In this document: one piece after another, positions 15,829 through 26,881 of the stretch
Layout: every line of letters begins with the position of its first letter
How positions within the stretch are numbered: position 1 is the first letter of the stretch
NCBI GenBank assembly: GCA_021786195.1
Contig: JAJYNS010000083.1
Location: forward strand, 1 to 57,560
Length of the DNA: 57,560 nucleotides
Reading direction: 5' to 3'
DNA from: Actinomycetes bacterium
GTDB taxonomy: Bacteria > Actinomycetota > Acidimicrobiia > Acidimicrobiales > Bog-793
The notes under the pieces: model-generated
The model's database searches: none
What the model saw: only the letters and a program-made list of their open reading frames with translations
What the model was told of the DNA's origin: nothing
Made by a program: the position numbers and the translations under genes

Positions 15829-15842
15829 TGGGAGCGCTCCCA
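15829..15842. promoter_or_regulatory. LacI-family operator of CebR type
   Basis: TGGGAGCGCTCCCA is a perfect 14-base palindrome. It lies 78 bases before the binding-protein start and 80 bases before the -10-like box of the divergent LacI gene. The same 14-base sequence is the known site of the Streptomyces cellobiose regulator CebR. The divergent LacI-family protein is the obvious partner. Confidence 0.85.
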
Positions 15843-15935
15843 ACGGCGACGCGACGATAGCAGCAGGAGGCGGAGCGGAGGCAACAGCTGCGGGCGGGTC
15901 GGGCTCGGCGGCGGCGGCAATAGGCTCGCTGGGCG

Positions 15936-16967
15936 GTGCCTGCGCATCATCCCGTGTCGTCGCCGTCCGGCCGCCCGACGATCGAGGACGTCGCCCGGCT
16001 CGCCGGGGTCTCCCGAGGCACGGTCTCGCGTGCGATCAACGGGGGTCGTCACGTCCGGCCGGCGGTCATGGCCGAGGTGCAGCGGGCGATCGACATCCTC
16101 GGCTACTCGGTCAACCCGGCTGCCAGGAGCCTCGCCTCAGGCAGGACCGGGTCGGTCGCGTTCGTGCTCTCCGAGCGCCAGGAGCATCTCTTCGAGGACC
16201 CCAACTTCGGCCTGTTCGTCCGGGTGTTCTCCCGCGAGCTGCGGCGGCGGGGCCGGCACCTGCTCGTGACGGCGGCCGAGGGCAAGGACGAGGAGCTGTT
16301 CCTCGGGGACTACCTCACCGGTGGCCACGTCGACGGCGCCCTGCTGACCCTGCCGCACGCTCGAGAGCCGCTCCTGGAGCGTCTTCGGGCGAGCGGGCTG
16401 CCGGTCGTGGTCCTCGGCGAGCCGCTCGGCCACCAGGAGGCGCTTTCCTGGGTGGCGATCGACGACGAGGGGGCGGCGGAGGAGATCGTGCGCTACCTGG
16501 CCGCGAAGGGCCGGTCCTCGATCGCGACGATCACCGGACCGCTCAACACGAGCAGCGGCCGGCGCCGCTACGAGGGTTACCGGCGCGTCGTCGGGCGCAG
16601 GTACCGCAAGGACCTGGTCGCCCATGGGGACTGGTCCTCCCACAGCGGGCGCGCTGCGACCGAGCAGCTTCTCGCGAGGGGCACGACCTTCGACGCGCTG
16701 TTCTGCGCGTCGGACCGGATGGCGGTCGGCGCGATCGCGGCGCTTCGGGAGGCGGGCCTCGGCGTGCCCGACGACGTCGCCGTCGCGGGCTTCGACGACT
16801 CGGTGGCGGCGACGATGGTCGAGCCGGCGCTCACGACCGTCCGCATCCCTTTCGAGGAGTCGGCGATGGAGGCGGTGCGGATCCTCGAGGGCCTGCTCGA
16901 CAAGACGATCACCGAGCCGCGTCGGGTCCTTCTGCCCTCGAAGCTCGTCGTGCGCGACTCCGCGTGA
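15936..16967 (+). CDS. LacI-family transcriptional regulator (CebR-like)
   Basis: 343 residues. The N-terminal helix-turn-helix reads [26 protein letters not shown] near 15-40, followed by the hinge helix [16 protein letters not shown]. The rest is a periplasmic-binding-protein-like effector domain, with [36 protein letters not shown] near 255-290. It is divergent from the sugar ABC/GH42 operon and the palindrome between them matches the CebR site, so it most likely represses that operon until a sugar, perhaps a beta-disaccharide, binds. GTG 15936 has no ribosome-binding site; a TAGGCT box 9 bases upstream suggests a leaderless message. Confidence 0.92.
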   Translation: MPAHHPVSSPSGRPTIEDVARLAGVSRGTVSRAINGGRHVRPAVMAEVQRAIDILGYSVNPAARSLASGRTGSVAFVLSERQEHLFEDPNFGLFVRVFSRELRRRGRHLLVTAAEGKDEELFLGDYLTGGHVDGALLTLPHAREPLLERLRASGLPVVVLGEPLGHQEALSWVAIDDEGAAEEIVRYLAAKGRSSIATITGPLNTSSGRRRYEGYRRVVGRRYRKDLVAHGDWSSHSGRAATEQLLARGTTFDALFCASDRMAVGAIAALREAGLGVPDDVAVAGFDDSVAATMVEPALTTVRIPFEESAMEAVRILEGLLDKTITEPRRVLLPSKLVVRDSA

Positions 16968-16969
16968 CG

Positions 16970-17188
16970 CTACGCCGCGCCGTGACGCCGGGCCCTGTGG
17001 CCGGCCGGGTGCAGGGCGGCGGACTGGACGTAGGCGCGGGCGGCTCGGCACGCCTCGAGGACGGTCGCGCCCTCGGCGTAGGCGGCCCGGGCGAGCGCCG
17101 CCGCGTTGTCGGCGATCCGCCCCTCGCCGGGCGCCGCCTGCGCGGCCCAGTTCCGGACGACGTCCTCGAGCACCTCGACCTGTCCCAT
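16970..17188 (-). CDS. Small hypothetical protein (72 residues)
   Basis: I do not recognise a family. The protein is helix-rich: [17 protein letters not shown], then [37 protein letters not shown], ending in a basic HRARRHG tail. A textbook ribosome-binding site GAGGAGG lies 7 bases before ATG 17188, which is why I accept it as a gene. It is convergent with the LacI gene (2 bases between stops) and divergent from groES. No membrane segment or cysteine pair is seen beyond a single Cys. Confidence 0.6.
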   Translation of the reverse strand: MGQVEVLEDVVRNWAAQAAPGEGRIADNAAALARAAYAEGATVLEACRAARAYVQSAALHPAGHRARRHGAA

Positions 17189-17352
17189 GGGAACCTCCTC
17201 GCGAGCGGCCTGCCGACACCCATCGAGCCACGCTGGGGCGCCGAGCGGTAGGGACGAAGGTCCCGGCCTCGGGCCGGGCGGGCACGGGCGCCGGTCGGGC
17301 CGGCAGCCGCACGCTGCCCCTCGGTTGCTCGCGGGCCGCTCGATCGGTATCG

Positions 17353-19316
<1,964 letters not shown>

Positions 19317-19405
19317 CCTGCCCCGGCCCACCGGGCAGGGTCCGGTGAGGGTCGGGTCGAGCACAGCGCCTGAGTGGCAGGTGGCCGGGCCTTCGCCCGG
19401 CCACC
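19317..19405 (+). terminator. Tandem hairpins after groEL
   Basis: A first imperfect hairpin begins right at the stop (CCTGCCC...GGGCAGG, 19317-19339). A second is perfect: GGTGGCCGGGC, loop CTTC, GCCCGGCCACC (19380-19405). The second, with 11 GC-rich pairs and a tetraloop, is the likely terminator of the chaperonin operon. Confidence 0.7.
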
Positions 19406-19519
19406 GACGCGTCCGGCGGGGCGCGCTCGTCGGATGGCCCCGAGCCGCCGCCGGTAGCGCGCCGCCGCCCGCGGCGGTGCCACCTCGGGGGGCGCTGCGC
19501 CCGGCGGTACGCTCGCCCG

Positions 19520-20191
19520 GTGCAGCCGGCCGCCTATCGCCAGCGCGTCCCCCGCCCGGCGGGCTCCCGCATCGGCCCCCCGCCGCCCTGGGCGTCGCTG
19601 CCGTCCGAGCGCCGATCGAGGATCACCGTCGGGCGAGTTGCTGCCGCCGTCGCCCCCCTCGGGCCCGGCGCCCCGCAGATGCGCGCCGCCAACGCGGCCG
19701 TCCTCGTGCCGGTGTTCGCCTCGGCGAGCGGAGAGGCGATCGTCCTGCTCACGCGGCGGTCGGAGCGGCTCGAGCGCGACCCCGGGCACATCGCGTTCCC
19801 CGGCGGCCTGGTGGAGCCGGGCGAGTCGCCGGCCGAGGCCGCGGTCCGGGAGGCCGGCGAGGAGATCGGCCTCGGCTCGGGCGAGGTGGAGGTGGTCGGG
19901 CTGGTCGGCGTCGTCGGCCGTGCTGCCGGCGAGCGGATCGCAGCCTTCCTCGGCGTGCTCCGGCGCCGGCCCCTGCTCGTGCTCAACCGCTCGGAGGTGG
20001 AGTCGGTCCACGAGGTGGCCATGGCGGAACTGCTCGCCGACGGGGCGGCCTGGCAGGAGCGGTGGCCCGCCGAAGGCCTCGAGCGCACGGTCCACTTCTT
20101 CGGCGGGGCGGCAGGTCTCGGGGACGACCTCGTCTGGGGGGTGAGCGCGCGCATCCTGTGGCAGCTGCTCGAGCGCGTCGTCGCCGCATGA
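19520..20191 (+). CDS. Nudix hydrolase, CoA pyrophosphatase-like
   Basis: 223 residues. The Nudix box is complete: GGLVEPGESPAEAAVREAGEEIGL near 94-117, with the REAGEE core that binds Mg2+. Upstream, LTRRSERLERDPGHIAFPGG matches the UPF0035 signature of CoA/NADH pyrophosphatases (NudL, YeaB). These cleave CoA or its oxidised forms to 4'-phosphopantetheine and ADP. GTG 19520 lies 6 bases after a TACGCT box, suggesting a leaderless message. The stop overlaps the next start (ATGA). Confidence 0.88.
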   Translation: MQPAAYRQRVPRPAGSRIGPPPPWASLPSERRSRITVGRVAAAVAPLGPGAPQMRAANAAVLVPVFASASGEAIVLLTRRSERLERDPGHIAFPGGLVEPGESPAEAAVREAGEEIGLGSGEVEVVGLVGVVGRAAGERIAAFLGVLRRRPLLVLNRSEVESVHEVAMAELLADGAAWQERWPAEGLERTVHFFGGAAGLGDDLVWGVSARILWQLLERVVAA

Positions 20192-21840
20192 GCCCTCCGG
20201 CCGCCGGCGCCTCGGGCGTCCAGGGGGCGCCCGAGGCGGCTCCCCCCGTCTCGGGTCGGCCGGGGAGGGCCTTCGCGCTCACCCTGTTCCTCGCCTTTCT
20301 CGCGATCGGCGGGTGGAGCCTCGCGACGCCGCTGTTCGCCGCGCCGGACGAGCCGGTCCACGTCATCAAGGCGGCGGCCGTCGTGCGCGGCGAGCTCGTC
20401 GGCAAGCTCCTCGGCGGCTCGACGAGCCCGCTCGGGATCGTCAGCGTCCCGGACTTCTACGCCACCACGCGCAACATCCCCGCCTGCTACCACCGCCGGC
20501 CGACCGTGCCCGCGAGCTGCGCCCCTCGTCCGAGCGGCTCCGCCCGGACGAGGCAGGTGGTCATCTACAACGCCCGGTACCCGCCGCTGTACTACTCGAT
20601 CGTCGGGCTGCCGAGCCTGCTCGGCGTCGGCGAGGTCGAGCTGTACCTGATGCGGCTGGTCTCCGCGCTCCTCTCCTCGGCCTTCGTGGCCCTCGCCGTC
20701 GCGACGGCCGTCGCCTGGTCGCGCCACCGGGTCGTCGTCGTCGGCGTCGTCGTAGCGACGACCCCGATGGTGCTGTTCCTCGGCGGCGTGGTCAACCCCG
20801 CGGGGCTCGAGACGAGCGCGGCGATCGCGACCTGGACGGCCGGGTCCGTGCTCGTCTTCGAGCACCTCGAAGACCCTCCTGCCGGCCTTGTCGGCGCGCT
20901 CGGGCTCTCGGCCTGCGTCCTCGAGCTCAGCCGGCCGATCTCCCCCTTCTGGCTGGCCCTGACGGCGCTCACCCTCGTCGCCGTCGCAGAGCGCCGGAGC
21001 CTTCGTGCCTTCGTCGCGCACCGGCGCGTCCAGGTGGGCCTCGCCGTCGTCTTCCTCGTCGGGGTCGCCGCCACGGCGTGGATCCTTCGAGAGCGGTCCT
21101 TCGACGTCTACTCGACGACGCCGGTCGGCAGGAGCGTCTCGGAGAGCAGGATCCTCGAGACCTCCTTCCTCCACAACGACTTCTACCTGCCGGGGATGAT
21201 CGGGGTGTTCGGCTGGTTCGACACCTACTCGCCGACGTTCACCTATGTCGTCTGGTACGGGCTCGTCGGGCTCCTCGCGCTCGCCGGGGCGGTCGTCGGG
21301 CGCCTGCGCGACGCGCTCACGCTGCTCGTCGTCACGGTCGCGATCGTGGTCGTCCCGGTCGCCATCTCGACCTCCCAGGTCCACCGGTACGGATTCACCT
21401 GGGCCGGCAAGGACACCCTTCCCTTCGCCGTGGGCCTGCCGATCCTCGCGGCGGCGCTCGCCGGGCGGAGCGCGCTCGCCGAGCGCCGGGGCCGGCTGGC
21501 GGGCGTCGTCGCGCTCGCGGCCTTCCTCGCCCAGGTTGCCGCCTTCTACGAGATGCTGCGCCGCTACGCCGTCGGCACGGCCGGGTCGGACTTCGGCTTC
21601 CTCGAGCACTGGAGCTGGCAGCCGCCGATCGGCCTCGGCGGCGCGCTCGGGCTGGAGGTCCCGGCGCTCGCCCTCCTCGCCGTCGCCGCCTACCTCGTGG
21701 TGCGCCCAGGCGGGCGCGTCGGCGACCAGAGGGGAGTGGGCCGGGCGGCCTCAGGGGCGAGCTCGGGCCGGCTCGCCGCGCCCGGCCGGGCCCGAAGTAG
21801 CGTGAGCGCCGCTCTGGCCAGAGGGGGGGCAGGTGGCTGA
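20188..21840 (+). CDS. Large polytopic membrane protein, DUF2142/GT-C glycosyltransferase-like
   Basis: 550 residues with about 11-12 hydrophobic segments. After the first helix (near 30-50) comes APDEPVHVIKAAAVVRGEL, the DEP.H motif in the first outer loop that is typical of DUF2142 proteins and resembles the acidic catalytic loop of GT-C lipid-linked glycosyltransferases. YPPLYYSIVGLP near 131-142 is the other conserved patch. Members often lie in cell-wall polysaccharide loci; here the neighbours are a Nudix hydrolase and guaB3, so no pathway can be assigned. The C-terminal 35 residues are low complexity. Confidence 0.78.
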   Translation: MSPPAAGASGVQGAPEAAPPVSGRPGRAFALTLFLAFLAIGGWSLATPLFAAPDEPVHVIKAAAVVRGELVGKLLGGSTSPLGIVSVPDFYATTRNIPACYHRRPTVPASCAPRPSGSARTRQVVIYNARYPPLYYSIVGLPSLLGVGEVELYLMRLVSALLSSAFVALAVATAVAWSRHRVVVVGVVVATTPMVLFLGGVVNPAGLETSAAIATWTAGSVLVFEHLEDPPAGLVGALGLSACVLELSRPISPFWLALTALTLVAVAERRSLRAFVAHRRVQVGLAVVFLVGVAATAWILRERSFDVYSTTPVGRSVSESRILETSFLHNDFYLPGMIGVFGWFDTYSPTFTYVVWYGLVGLLALAGAVVGRLRDALTLLVVTVAIVVVPVAISTSQVHRYGFTWAGKDTLPFAVGLPILAAALAGRSALAERRGRLAGVVALAAFLAQVAAFYEMLRRYAVGTAGSDFGFLEHWSWQPPIGLGGALGLEVPALALLAVAAYLVVRPGGRVGDQRGVGRAASGASSGRLAAPGRARSSVSAALARGGAGG

Positions 21841-22969
21841 GGTCGAGATCGGTATCGGGAGGCCGGCACGCCTGGGGTACTCGCTCGAGGACGTCGTGCT
21901 CGTCCCCTCCCGTCGGACGCGCGACCACGAGGACGTCAGCGTCTCGTGGCGGCTGGACGCGTTCGACTTCGCCCTGCCCTTCATGGCCGCGCCGAGCGAC
22001 TCGGTCGTCAGCCCGGCGACCGCCGCCGAGATCGGCAGGCTCGGCGGGCTCGCCGTGCTCGACCTCGAGGGGCTGTGGACGCGCCACGACGACCCTGGGC
22101 CGCTGCTCGAGGAGCTCACCCAGGTCGAGCCCGCCCGTGCGACCCGTCGGCTCCAGGAGCTGTACTCGGCGCCGGTACGAGTCGACCTCGTCGCGGCGCG
22201 CATCGCCGAGGTCGCCAGGTCCGGGGCCGTGACCTGCGGGGCGGCCCGCCCTCAGGGCGTCGCCGACCTCGCGGAGGTCGTAGCTGCCGCCGACCTCGAG
22301 ATCCTCGTCGTCCGGGGCACCGCGATGTCGGCGGAGCACGTCTCGAAGGGCGGGGAGACCCTGGACCTCCGCCAGCTCGTCCGGCGCCTCGACGTCCCCG
22401 TCGTCGTCGGCGGCTGCGTCTCCTACCAGGGGGCCCTCCACCTGATGCGCACCGGCGCCGTCGCGGTGCTGGTCGGCACCGGCTCCGATGCCGACGCCAC
22501 TCGGCGGGTGCTCGGCCTCGGGGCGCCCCTCGCCACGGCGATCGCCGACGCGGCGGCCGCACGCGCCCGCCACCTCGAGGAGACCGGCGTCTACGTCCAG
22601 GTGGTCGCAGACGGCCGGCTCGAGACGGGCGGCGACGTCGCCAAGGCGATCGCCTGCGGGGCCGACGCAGTGATGCTCTCGGCGCCCCTCGCCGCGGCAG
22701 AGGAGGCGCCGGGGCTCGGGCTCCACTGGACGAGCAGCGCGGCCCACCCGAGCCTGCCACGCGGCTCCCTGACCCTCGTGCAGCGGCTCGGCACGCTCGA
22801 GGAGATCCTCGTCGGACCGGGCCACGACGGCGAGGGACGCACGAACCTCGCCGGCGCCCTGCGCAGCGCCATGGCGAGCACCGGCTACGCCACCTTGCGG
22901 GAGCTGCACAAGGCCGAGGTGATGGTCGCCCCGCTGCACGGCCACGGTGACGGGCACCCCCGCCTGTAG
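21833..22969 (+). CDS. guaB3: GuaB3-family IMP dehydrogenase-related protein
   Basis: 378 residues in the IMPDH/GMP reductase fold, like the actinobacterial GuaB3 paralogue (about 375). It opens VEIGIGRPARLGYSLEDVVLVPSRRTRD, the diagnostic GuaB3 N-terminus, followed by LDAFDFALPFMAAPSDSVVSP. There is no CBS domain. The loop that holds the catalytic cysteine in IMPDH reads VLVGTGSDADATRRVLG and has no cysteine, as expected for this family. The biochemical role is not settled across GuaB3 proteins. The start is GTG 21833, after a GGGGGGCAGG stretch, overlapping the upstream stop by 8 bases. guaA lies one gene downstream, consistent with purine metabolism. Confidence 0.88.
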   Translation: MAEVEIGIGRPARLGYSLEDVVLVPSRRTRDHEDVSVSWRLDAFDFALPFMAAPSDSVVSPATAAEIGRLGGLAVLDLEGLWTRHDDPGPLLEELTQVEPARATRRLQELYSAPVRVDLVAARIAEVARSGAVTCGAARPQGVADLAEVVAAADLEILVVRGTAMSAEHVSKGGETLDLRQLVRRLDVPVVVGGCVSYQGALHLMRTGAVAVLVGTGSDADATRRVLGLGAPLATAIADAAAARARHLEETGVYVQVVADGRLETGGDVAKAIACGADAVMLSAPLAAAEEAPGLGLHWTSSAAHPSLPRGSLTLVQRLGTLEEILVGPGHDGEGRTNLAGALRSAMASTGYATLRELHKAEVMVAPLHGHGDGHPRL

Positions 22970-25394
22970 GGCCCGATGGCGGGGCGACGTCGCAGGGATC
23001 GCCTTCGTCGTCGTCCTGGCCCTGCTGTTCCTCTCCCCGGCGCTGAAGGACGGGTGGAGCTTCGGCCCGACGGACCTTGGCCAGGGCCTGTCGCTGCTGA
23101 CGCGCCTCGTCCACCCCGAGCCGCTGCACAACTCGATCAACGGCGACATCATCACCCAGTCCGCTCCTTGGAACGGGCTGGACTGGCGCCTCGTCCACCA
23201 CGGTGAGCTGCCGCTGTGGAACGGCCTGTCGGGGACCGGGCTGCCGCAGCTGCTGAACTTCGAGTCAGCGCCCTTCGCCCTCCCGACGCTCCTCGGCTAC
23301 CTCGCGCCCCTCGGCGCCAGCATGCTCGTGACCGTCCTCGGCAAGCTGCTGCTCGCCGGCACCGGCGCCTACGTCGCGGCCCGGGTGCTGCGGTGCGGGC
23401 CGCTCGCCGCGGCGTTCGCCGGCGCGAGCTTCATGCTCGCCGGCTCCTTCAGCGGCTGGCTGGGCTGGTCGGTCTCCGGGCCGGTCGCCCTCGCCGGCTG
23501 GATCCTCTCGGGCGCGCTCCTCGCCTACCGCTCCCGGCGGCGCGCCCGAGAGGTCGTGCTGCTCGCGCTGGCCGTCGCCTTCTGCATCTACGGGGGCTTC
23601 CCGGAGTCCTACGTCCTCATCGTCCTCGGCCTCGGGATCGCGCTCGTCGCGGCCGGGTGCGCCCTTGTCGTGCGGGAGCGGCGGCTCGCCGCGATCTCCC
23701 TCGCCGGCACGGCCCGAGTAGCCGCTGGCGTCGTCGCGGGGGGCGCCCTCTCGGCCCCGCTGCTGCTGCCGGGGGCGCCGCTGCTGTCGGCCTCGGCCCG
23801 CAACGGCAAGTACGTCGCGACCGGCATCCCGCTCCACTCGGCGGTCCTGCTCTTCGCCCAGGGCTACTACGGCCTCCCGATCCGGGGCAGCTTCTGGTTC
23901 GGGCCCGTGAACTACTACGAGACCGCCGCCTACCTCGGGGTCGTCGCGATCGTCCTCGCCCTCTTCGCTGCCATCTTGTGCTGGCGGCGCCCGATCGTGA
24001 TCGGCCTCGCCCTGGCGACCCTCTGCTCGCTGCTCGTCGTCTACGACCTCGGCGGCGGCGCCCCCGTCCAGCACCTGCTCGCCCGTGCCGGGCTGTCCGC
24101 CGTCGCGCTCCAGCGGATGCAGCCCGTCCTCGAGCTGTTCGTCGCCCTGCTCGCCGCGGTCGGGCTCGAGACCGCGATGCGGCGCTGGCGCGAGCTCCGC
24201 GTACGCCTCGTGCTCTCCGGCTCGACGCTCGCGGTCGGCGGCGTCCTCGTCGCCTTGTGGACTCAGGTCGGCGACGCTCGGGCGCCGGCGGCGGCCCTCC
24301 CGCCGAGCGACTCCGTCCTCGAGTCCCTGCGCCGCTCCAGCCTGCTGTGGCCGACGGGCTCGATCCTGCTCCTCCTCGTGCTCATCGTCGCGGCATCGCT
24401 CCGGGCGAGACGGGGCGGCGGGAGGGCGGAGCCGGGTGGGAAGGTCGGGTCGCGGCGCACGTCGGGCGAGGGCCGTCTCGCCGCCGCGGCGCTGTGCGCC
24501 GCGCAGGGCTGCTTCCTGCTGTTCGCCGGTGTCGGGCTGAACAGCTACTCGCACCAGGGCTATCCGCTCACCCCCGCCCTCGCCGAGCTGCGGGGGGTCG
24601 TCGGCGGCTCGCTCGTGGCGCTCGACGGCGACAACACGACCTGCGGCCCCGGGGCGCCCCCGGGCCCGTTCTGCGGCGTGCGCTTCTGGCGCGGCGTCGG
24701 CCTGTACCCGGAGATGAACCTCCCCTACGGCATCGACGAGCTGGCCGCGCACGACCCCACGATCCCCCAGGCGTACTTCGACGCCTGGCCCGTCCCCGAC
24801 TCCGGCCAGACCTCTCCCGTGGGCCTGAACCTCTTCGCCCCGTCGGTCGACTCGGCCGCCCTCGCCCGGCTCTACGGTGCCGCCTACATCCTCGCCCAGC
24901 CCGGACGTCCCCGGCCACCTGGCACCCGCCTCGTGACGACGATCGCCGGCGAGGGGCTCTACGCAGTGCCCGGCGCGTCCCGCTTCGGCTTCGCCGGGGG
25001 CAGCGCGGCGCGGGTCTTGTCGGTCTCCCACCCCGGCGACCGCAGCTACGTCGTCGAGGTGCGCGTCCCCAGGGCGGCGACGCTGCTCATGCGGATCACC
25101 GACGTCTCCGGCTGGCACGCCCTGGCGGCCGGGCACGAGCTGCGAGTCGAGCGGGCGGCAGGTGACTTGATGCAGGCGGAGGTTCCCGCTGGCACCTCTC
25201 GCGTCGTCGTCGAGTACTGGCCGCCACGGCTGACCGAAGGCATTGCGCTCGCCCTGGCTGCGGCGTTTGCGCTGCTCGCCTGGGCGCTGCTCGCCCGCTT
25301 CGGGCCGCGACGCCGGGCTGGTACCCTCGCCGCATGGGCGGCACCTCCGACGCGGTCGTCGTCGTCGACTTCGGTGCCCAGTACGCGCAGCTGA
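22947..25394 (+). CDS. YfhO-like large membrane protein
   Basis: 815 residues. The N-terminal part has about 10-11 hydrophobic helices, and the conserved YfhO features are visible: [18 protein letters not shown] near 57-74, [25 protein letters not shown] near 85-109, and [12 protein letters not shown] near 164-175. A hydrophilic, largely beta C-terminal region follows (about 520-770), ending in a helix and an arginine/serine-rich tail. YfhO family proteins act in lipid or lipoteichoic acid glycosylation in Firmicutes. The GTG start at 22947 overlaps guaB3 by 23 bases, and the end overlaps guaA by 61 bases, which is unusually long. Confidence 0.78.
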   Translation: MTGTPACRARWRGDVAGIAFVVVLALLFLSPALKDGWSFGPTDLGQGLSLLTRLVHPEPLHNSINGDIITQSAPWNGLDWRLVHHGELPLWNGLSGTGLPQLLNFESAPFALPTLLGYLAPLGASMLVTVLGKLLLAGTGAYVAARVLRCGPLAAAFAGASFMLAGSFSGWLGWSVSGPVALAGWILSGALLAYRSRRRAREVVLLALAVAFCIYGGFPESYVLIVLGLGIALVAAGCALVVRERRLAAISLAGTARVAAGVVAGGALSAPLLLPGAPLLSASARNGKYVATGIPLHSAVLLFAQGYYGLPIRGSFWFGPVNYYETAAYLGVVAIVLALFAAILCWRRPIVIGLALATLCSLLVVYDLGGGAPVQHLLARAGLSAVALQRMQPVLELFVALLAAVGLETAMRRWRELRVRLVLSGSTLAVGGVLVALWTQVGDARAPAAALPPSDSVLESLRRSSLLWPTGSILLLLVLIVAASLRARRGGGRAEPGGKVGSRRTSGEGRLAAAALCAAQGCFLLFAGVGLNSYSHQGYPLTPALAELRGVVGGSLVALDGDNTTCGPGAPPGPFCGVRFWRGVGLYPEMNLPYGIDELAAHDPTIPQAYFDAWPVPDSGQTSPVGLNLFAPSVDSAALARLYGAAYILAQPGRPRPPGTRLVTTIAGEGLYAVPGASRFGFAGGSAARVLSVSHPGDRSYVVEVRVPRAATLLMRITDVSGWHALAAGHELRVERAAGDLMQAEVPAGTSRVVVEYWPPRLTEGIALALAAAFALLAWALLARFGPRRRAGTLAAWAAPPTRSSSSTSVPSTRS

Positions 25395-26881
25395 TCGCCC
25401 GGCGGGTACGCGAGGCCCACGTCTACTCCGAGATCCTGCCGCACTCGGCGAGCGCTTCGGAGATCCTCGCACGCCGGCCCAAGGGGATCGTGCTCTCGGG
25501 CGGGCCGCGCTCGGTCTACGCCGAGGGCGCACCCAGGGTGGACCCCGGCATCTACCGCGCCGGGGTGCCGGTCCTCGGCATCTGCTACGGCGCCCAGCTG
25601 ATCGCCCTCGACCTCGGCGGCGAGGTCGCCCGCACCGGTGCCGGTGAGTACGGCCGGACGCCCCTGACCGTGCTCCCGGCGCCCAAGGGCTCCTCGCTCC
25701 TCGCGGGTTGGCCGAGCCCGAACGAGGTCTGGATGAGCCACGCCGACTCGATCGTGGCCGCGCCGCCGGGCTTCGAGGTGACGGCCTCCACCCCCGGCGC
25801 GCCGGTCGCCGCGTTCGAGGACGCGGGACGCCGCGTCGTGGGCGTGCAGTTCCACCCCGAGGTGGTCCACACCGAGCGGGGGCAGGAGCTGCTGAAGAGG
25901 TTCCTGCACGACATGTGCGAATGCCGTCCGACCTGGACGCGCAGCAGCGTGATCGAGGGCGCGGTCGAGTCGGTCCGCTCCAAGGTCGGCGCCGGCCGGG
26001 TGCTGTGCGCGCTGTCGGGGGGCGTCGACTCGGCGGTGACCGCGGCGCTCGTCGCCAAGGCGGTCGGCGACCGGCTGACCTGCGTCTTCGTCGACACGGG
26101 CTTGATGCGCGCCGGGGAGGCGGCGCAGGTCGAGGAGACCTTCTCGCGCCGGCTGGGCTTGGACCTCGTCCACGTGAAGGCAGCGGACCGCTTCTTCGCG
26201 GCGCTCGGAGGCGTGGAAGACCCGGAGGAGAAGCGAAAGCGGGTCGGGGAGCTGTTCATCCGGCTGTTCGAGGAGGTCGCGAAGGAGCGCTCCGACGCCC
26301 GCTTCCTCGCCCAGGGCACGCTCTACCCCGACGTGGTCGAGTCCGGGGGGCCTCATGCAGCGACGATCAAGTCGCACCACAACGTGGGCGGGCTCCCGGA
26401 GCGGATGGGGCTCGAGCTCGTGGAGCCGCTCCGGCTGCTGTTCAAGGACGAGGTGCGCGCCGTCGGCGAGGAGCTCGGCCTCCCCGAGGAGATCGTCTGG
26501 CGCCAGCCGTTCCCGGGGCCCGGGCTGGCCGTGCGCATCGCCGGGGAGGTGACGCGAGAGCGTGTCGAGATCGTGCGCGCCGCCGACTCGGTGGTCCTCG
26601 ACGAGGTGCGCAGGGCGGGCCTCGAGCGAGAGCTGTGGCAGGCCTTCGCGGTGCTGCCGGCCGTGCGCACCGTCGGGGTCATGGGCGACGAGCGCACCTA
26701 CGCCTACCCGGTCGTCGTGCGCGCGGTGACGAGCGAGGACGCCATGACGGCCGACTGGGCCCGACTTCCCTACGAGCTGCTCGAGCGGCTCGCGGCGCGC
26801 CTCGTCAACGAGGTCCCAGGGGTGAACCGCGTTGCCTACGACATCACGTCCAAGCCGCCGGGCACGATCGAGTGGGAGTGA
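25334..26881 (+). CDS. guaA: GMP synthase (glutamine-hydrolysing)
   Basis: 515 residues. The N-terminal class I amidotransferase has [19 protein letters not shown], the nucleophile cysteine in GICYGAQ near 82, and the histidine/glutamate pair in QFHPEV. The ATP pyrophosphatase domain has the P-loop [13 protein letters not shown] near 229. The dimerisation domain shows [13 protein letters not shown] and ends [14 protein letters not shown], the conserved C-terminus. It aminates XMP to GMP. A TACCCT box lies 6 bases before ATG 25334, inside the end of the upstream membrane-protein gene, so it probably has its own leaderless promoter. Confidence 0.98.
   Translation: MGGTSDAVVVVDFGAQYAQLIARRVREAHVYSEILPHSASASEILARRPKGIVLSGGPRSVYAEGAPRVDPGIYRAGVPVLGICYGAQLIALDLGGEVARTGAGEYGRTPLTVLPAPKGSSLLAGWPSPNEVWMSHADSIVAAPPGFEVTASTPGAPVAAFEDAGRRVVGVQFHPEVVHTERGQELLKRFLHDMCECRPTWTRSSVIEGAVESVRSKVGAGRVLCALSGGVDSAVTAALVAKAVGDRLTCVFVDTGLMRAGEAAQVEETFSRRLGLDLVHVKAADRFFAALGGVEDPEEKRKRVGELFIRLFEEVAKERSDARFLAQGTLYPDVVESGGPHAATIKSHHNVGGLPERMGLELVEPLRLLFKDEVRAVGEELGLPEEIVWRQPFPGPGLAVRIAGEVTRERVEIVRAADSVVLDEVRRAGLERELWQAFAVLPAVRTVGVMGDERTYAYPVVVRAVTSEDAMTADWARLPYELLERLAARLVNEVPGVNRVAYDITSKPPGTIEWE

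Noticed and set aside
23265-25532. 755-codon minus-strand frame
   Set aside because: Antisense to the YfhO-like gene, whose membrane helices and family motifs are clear.
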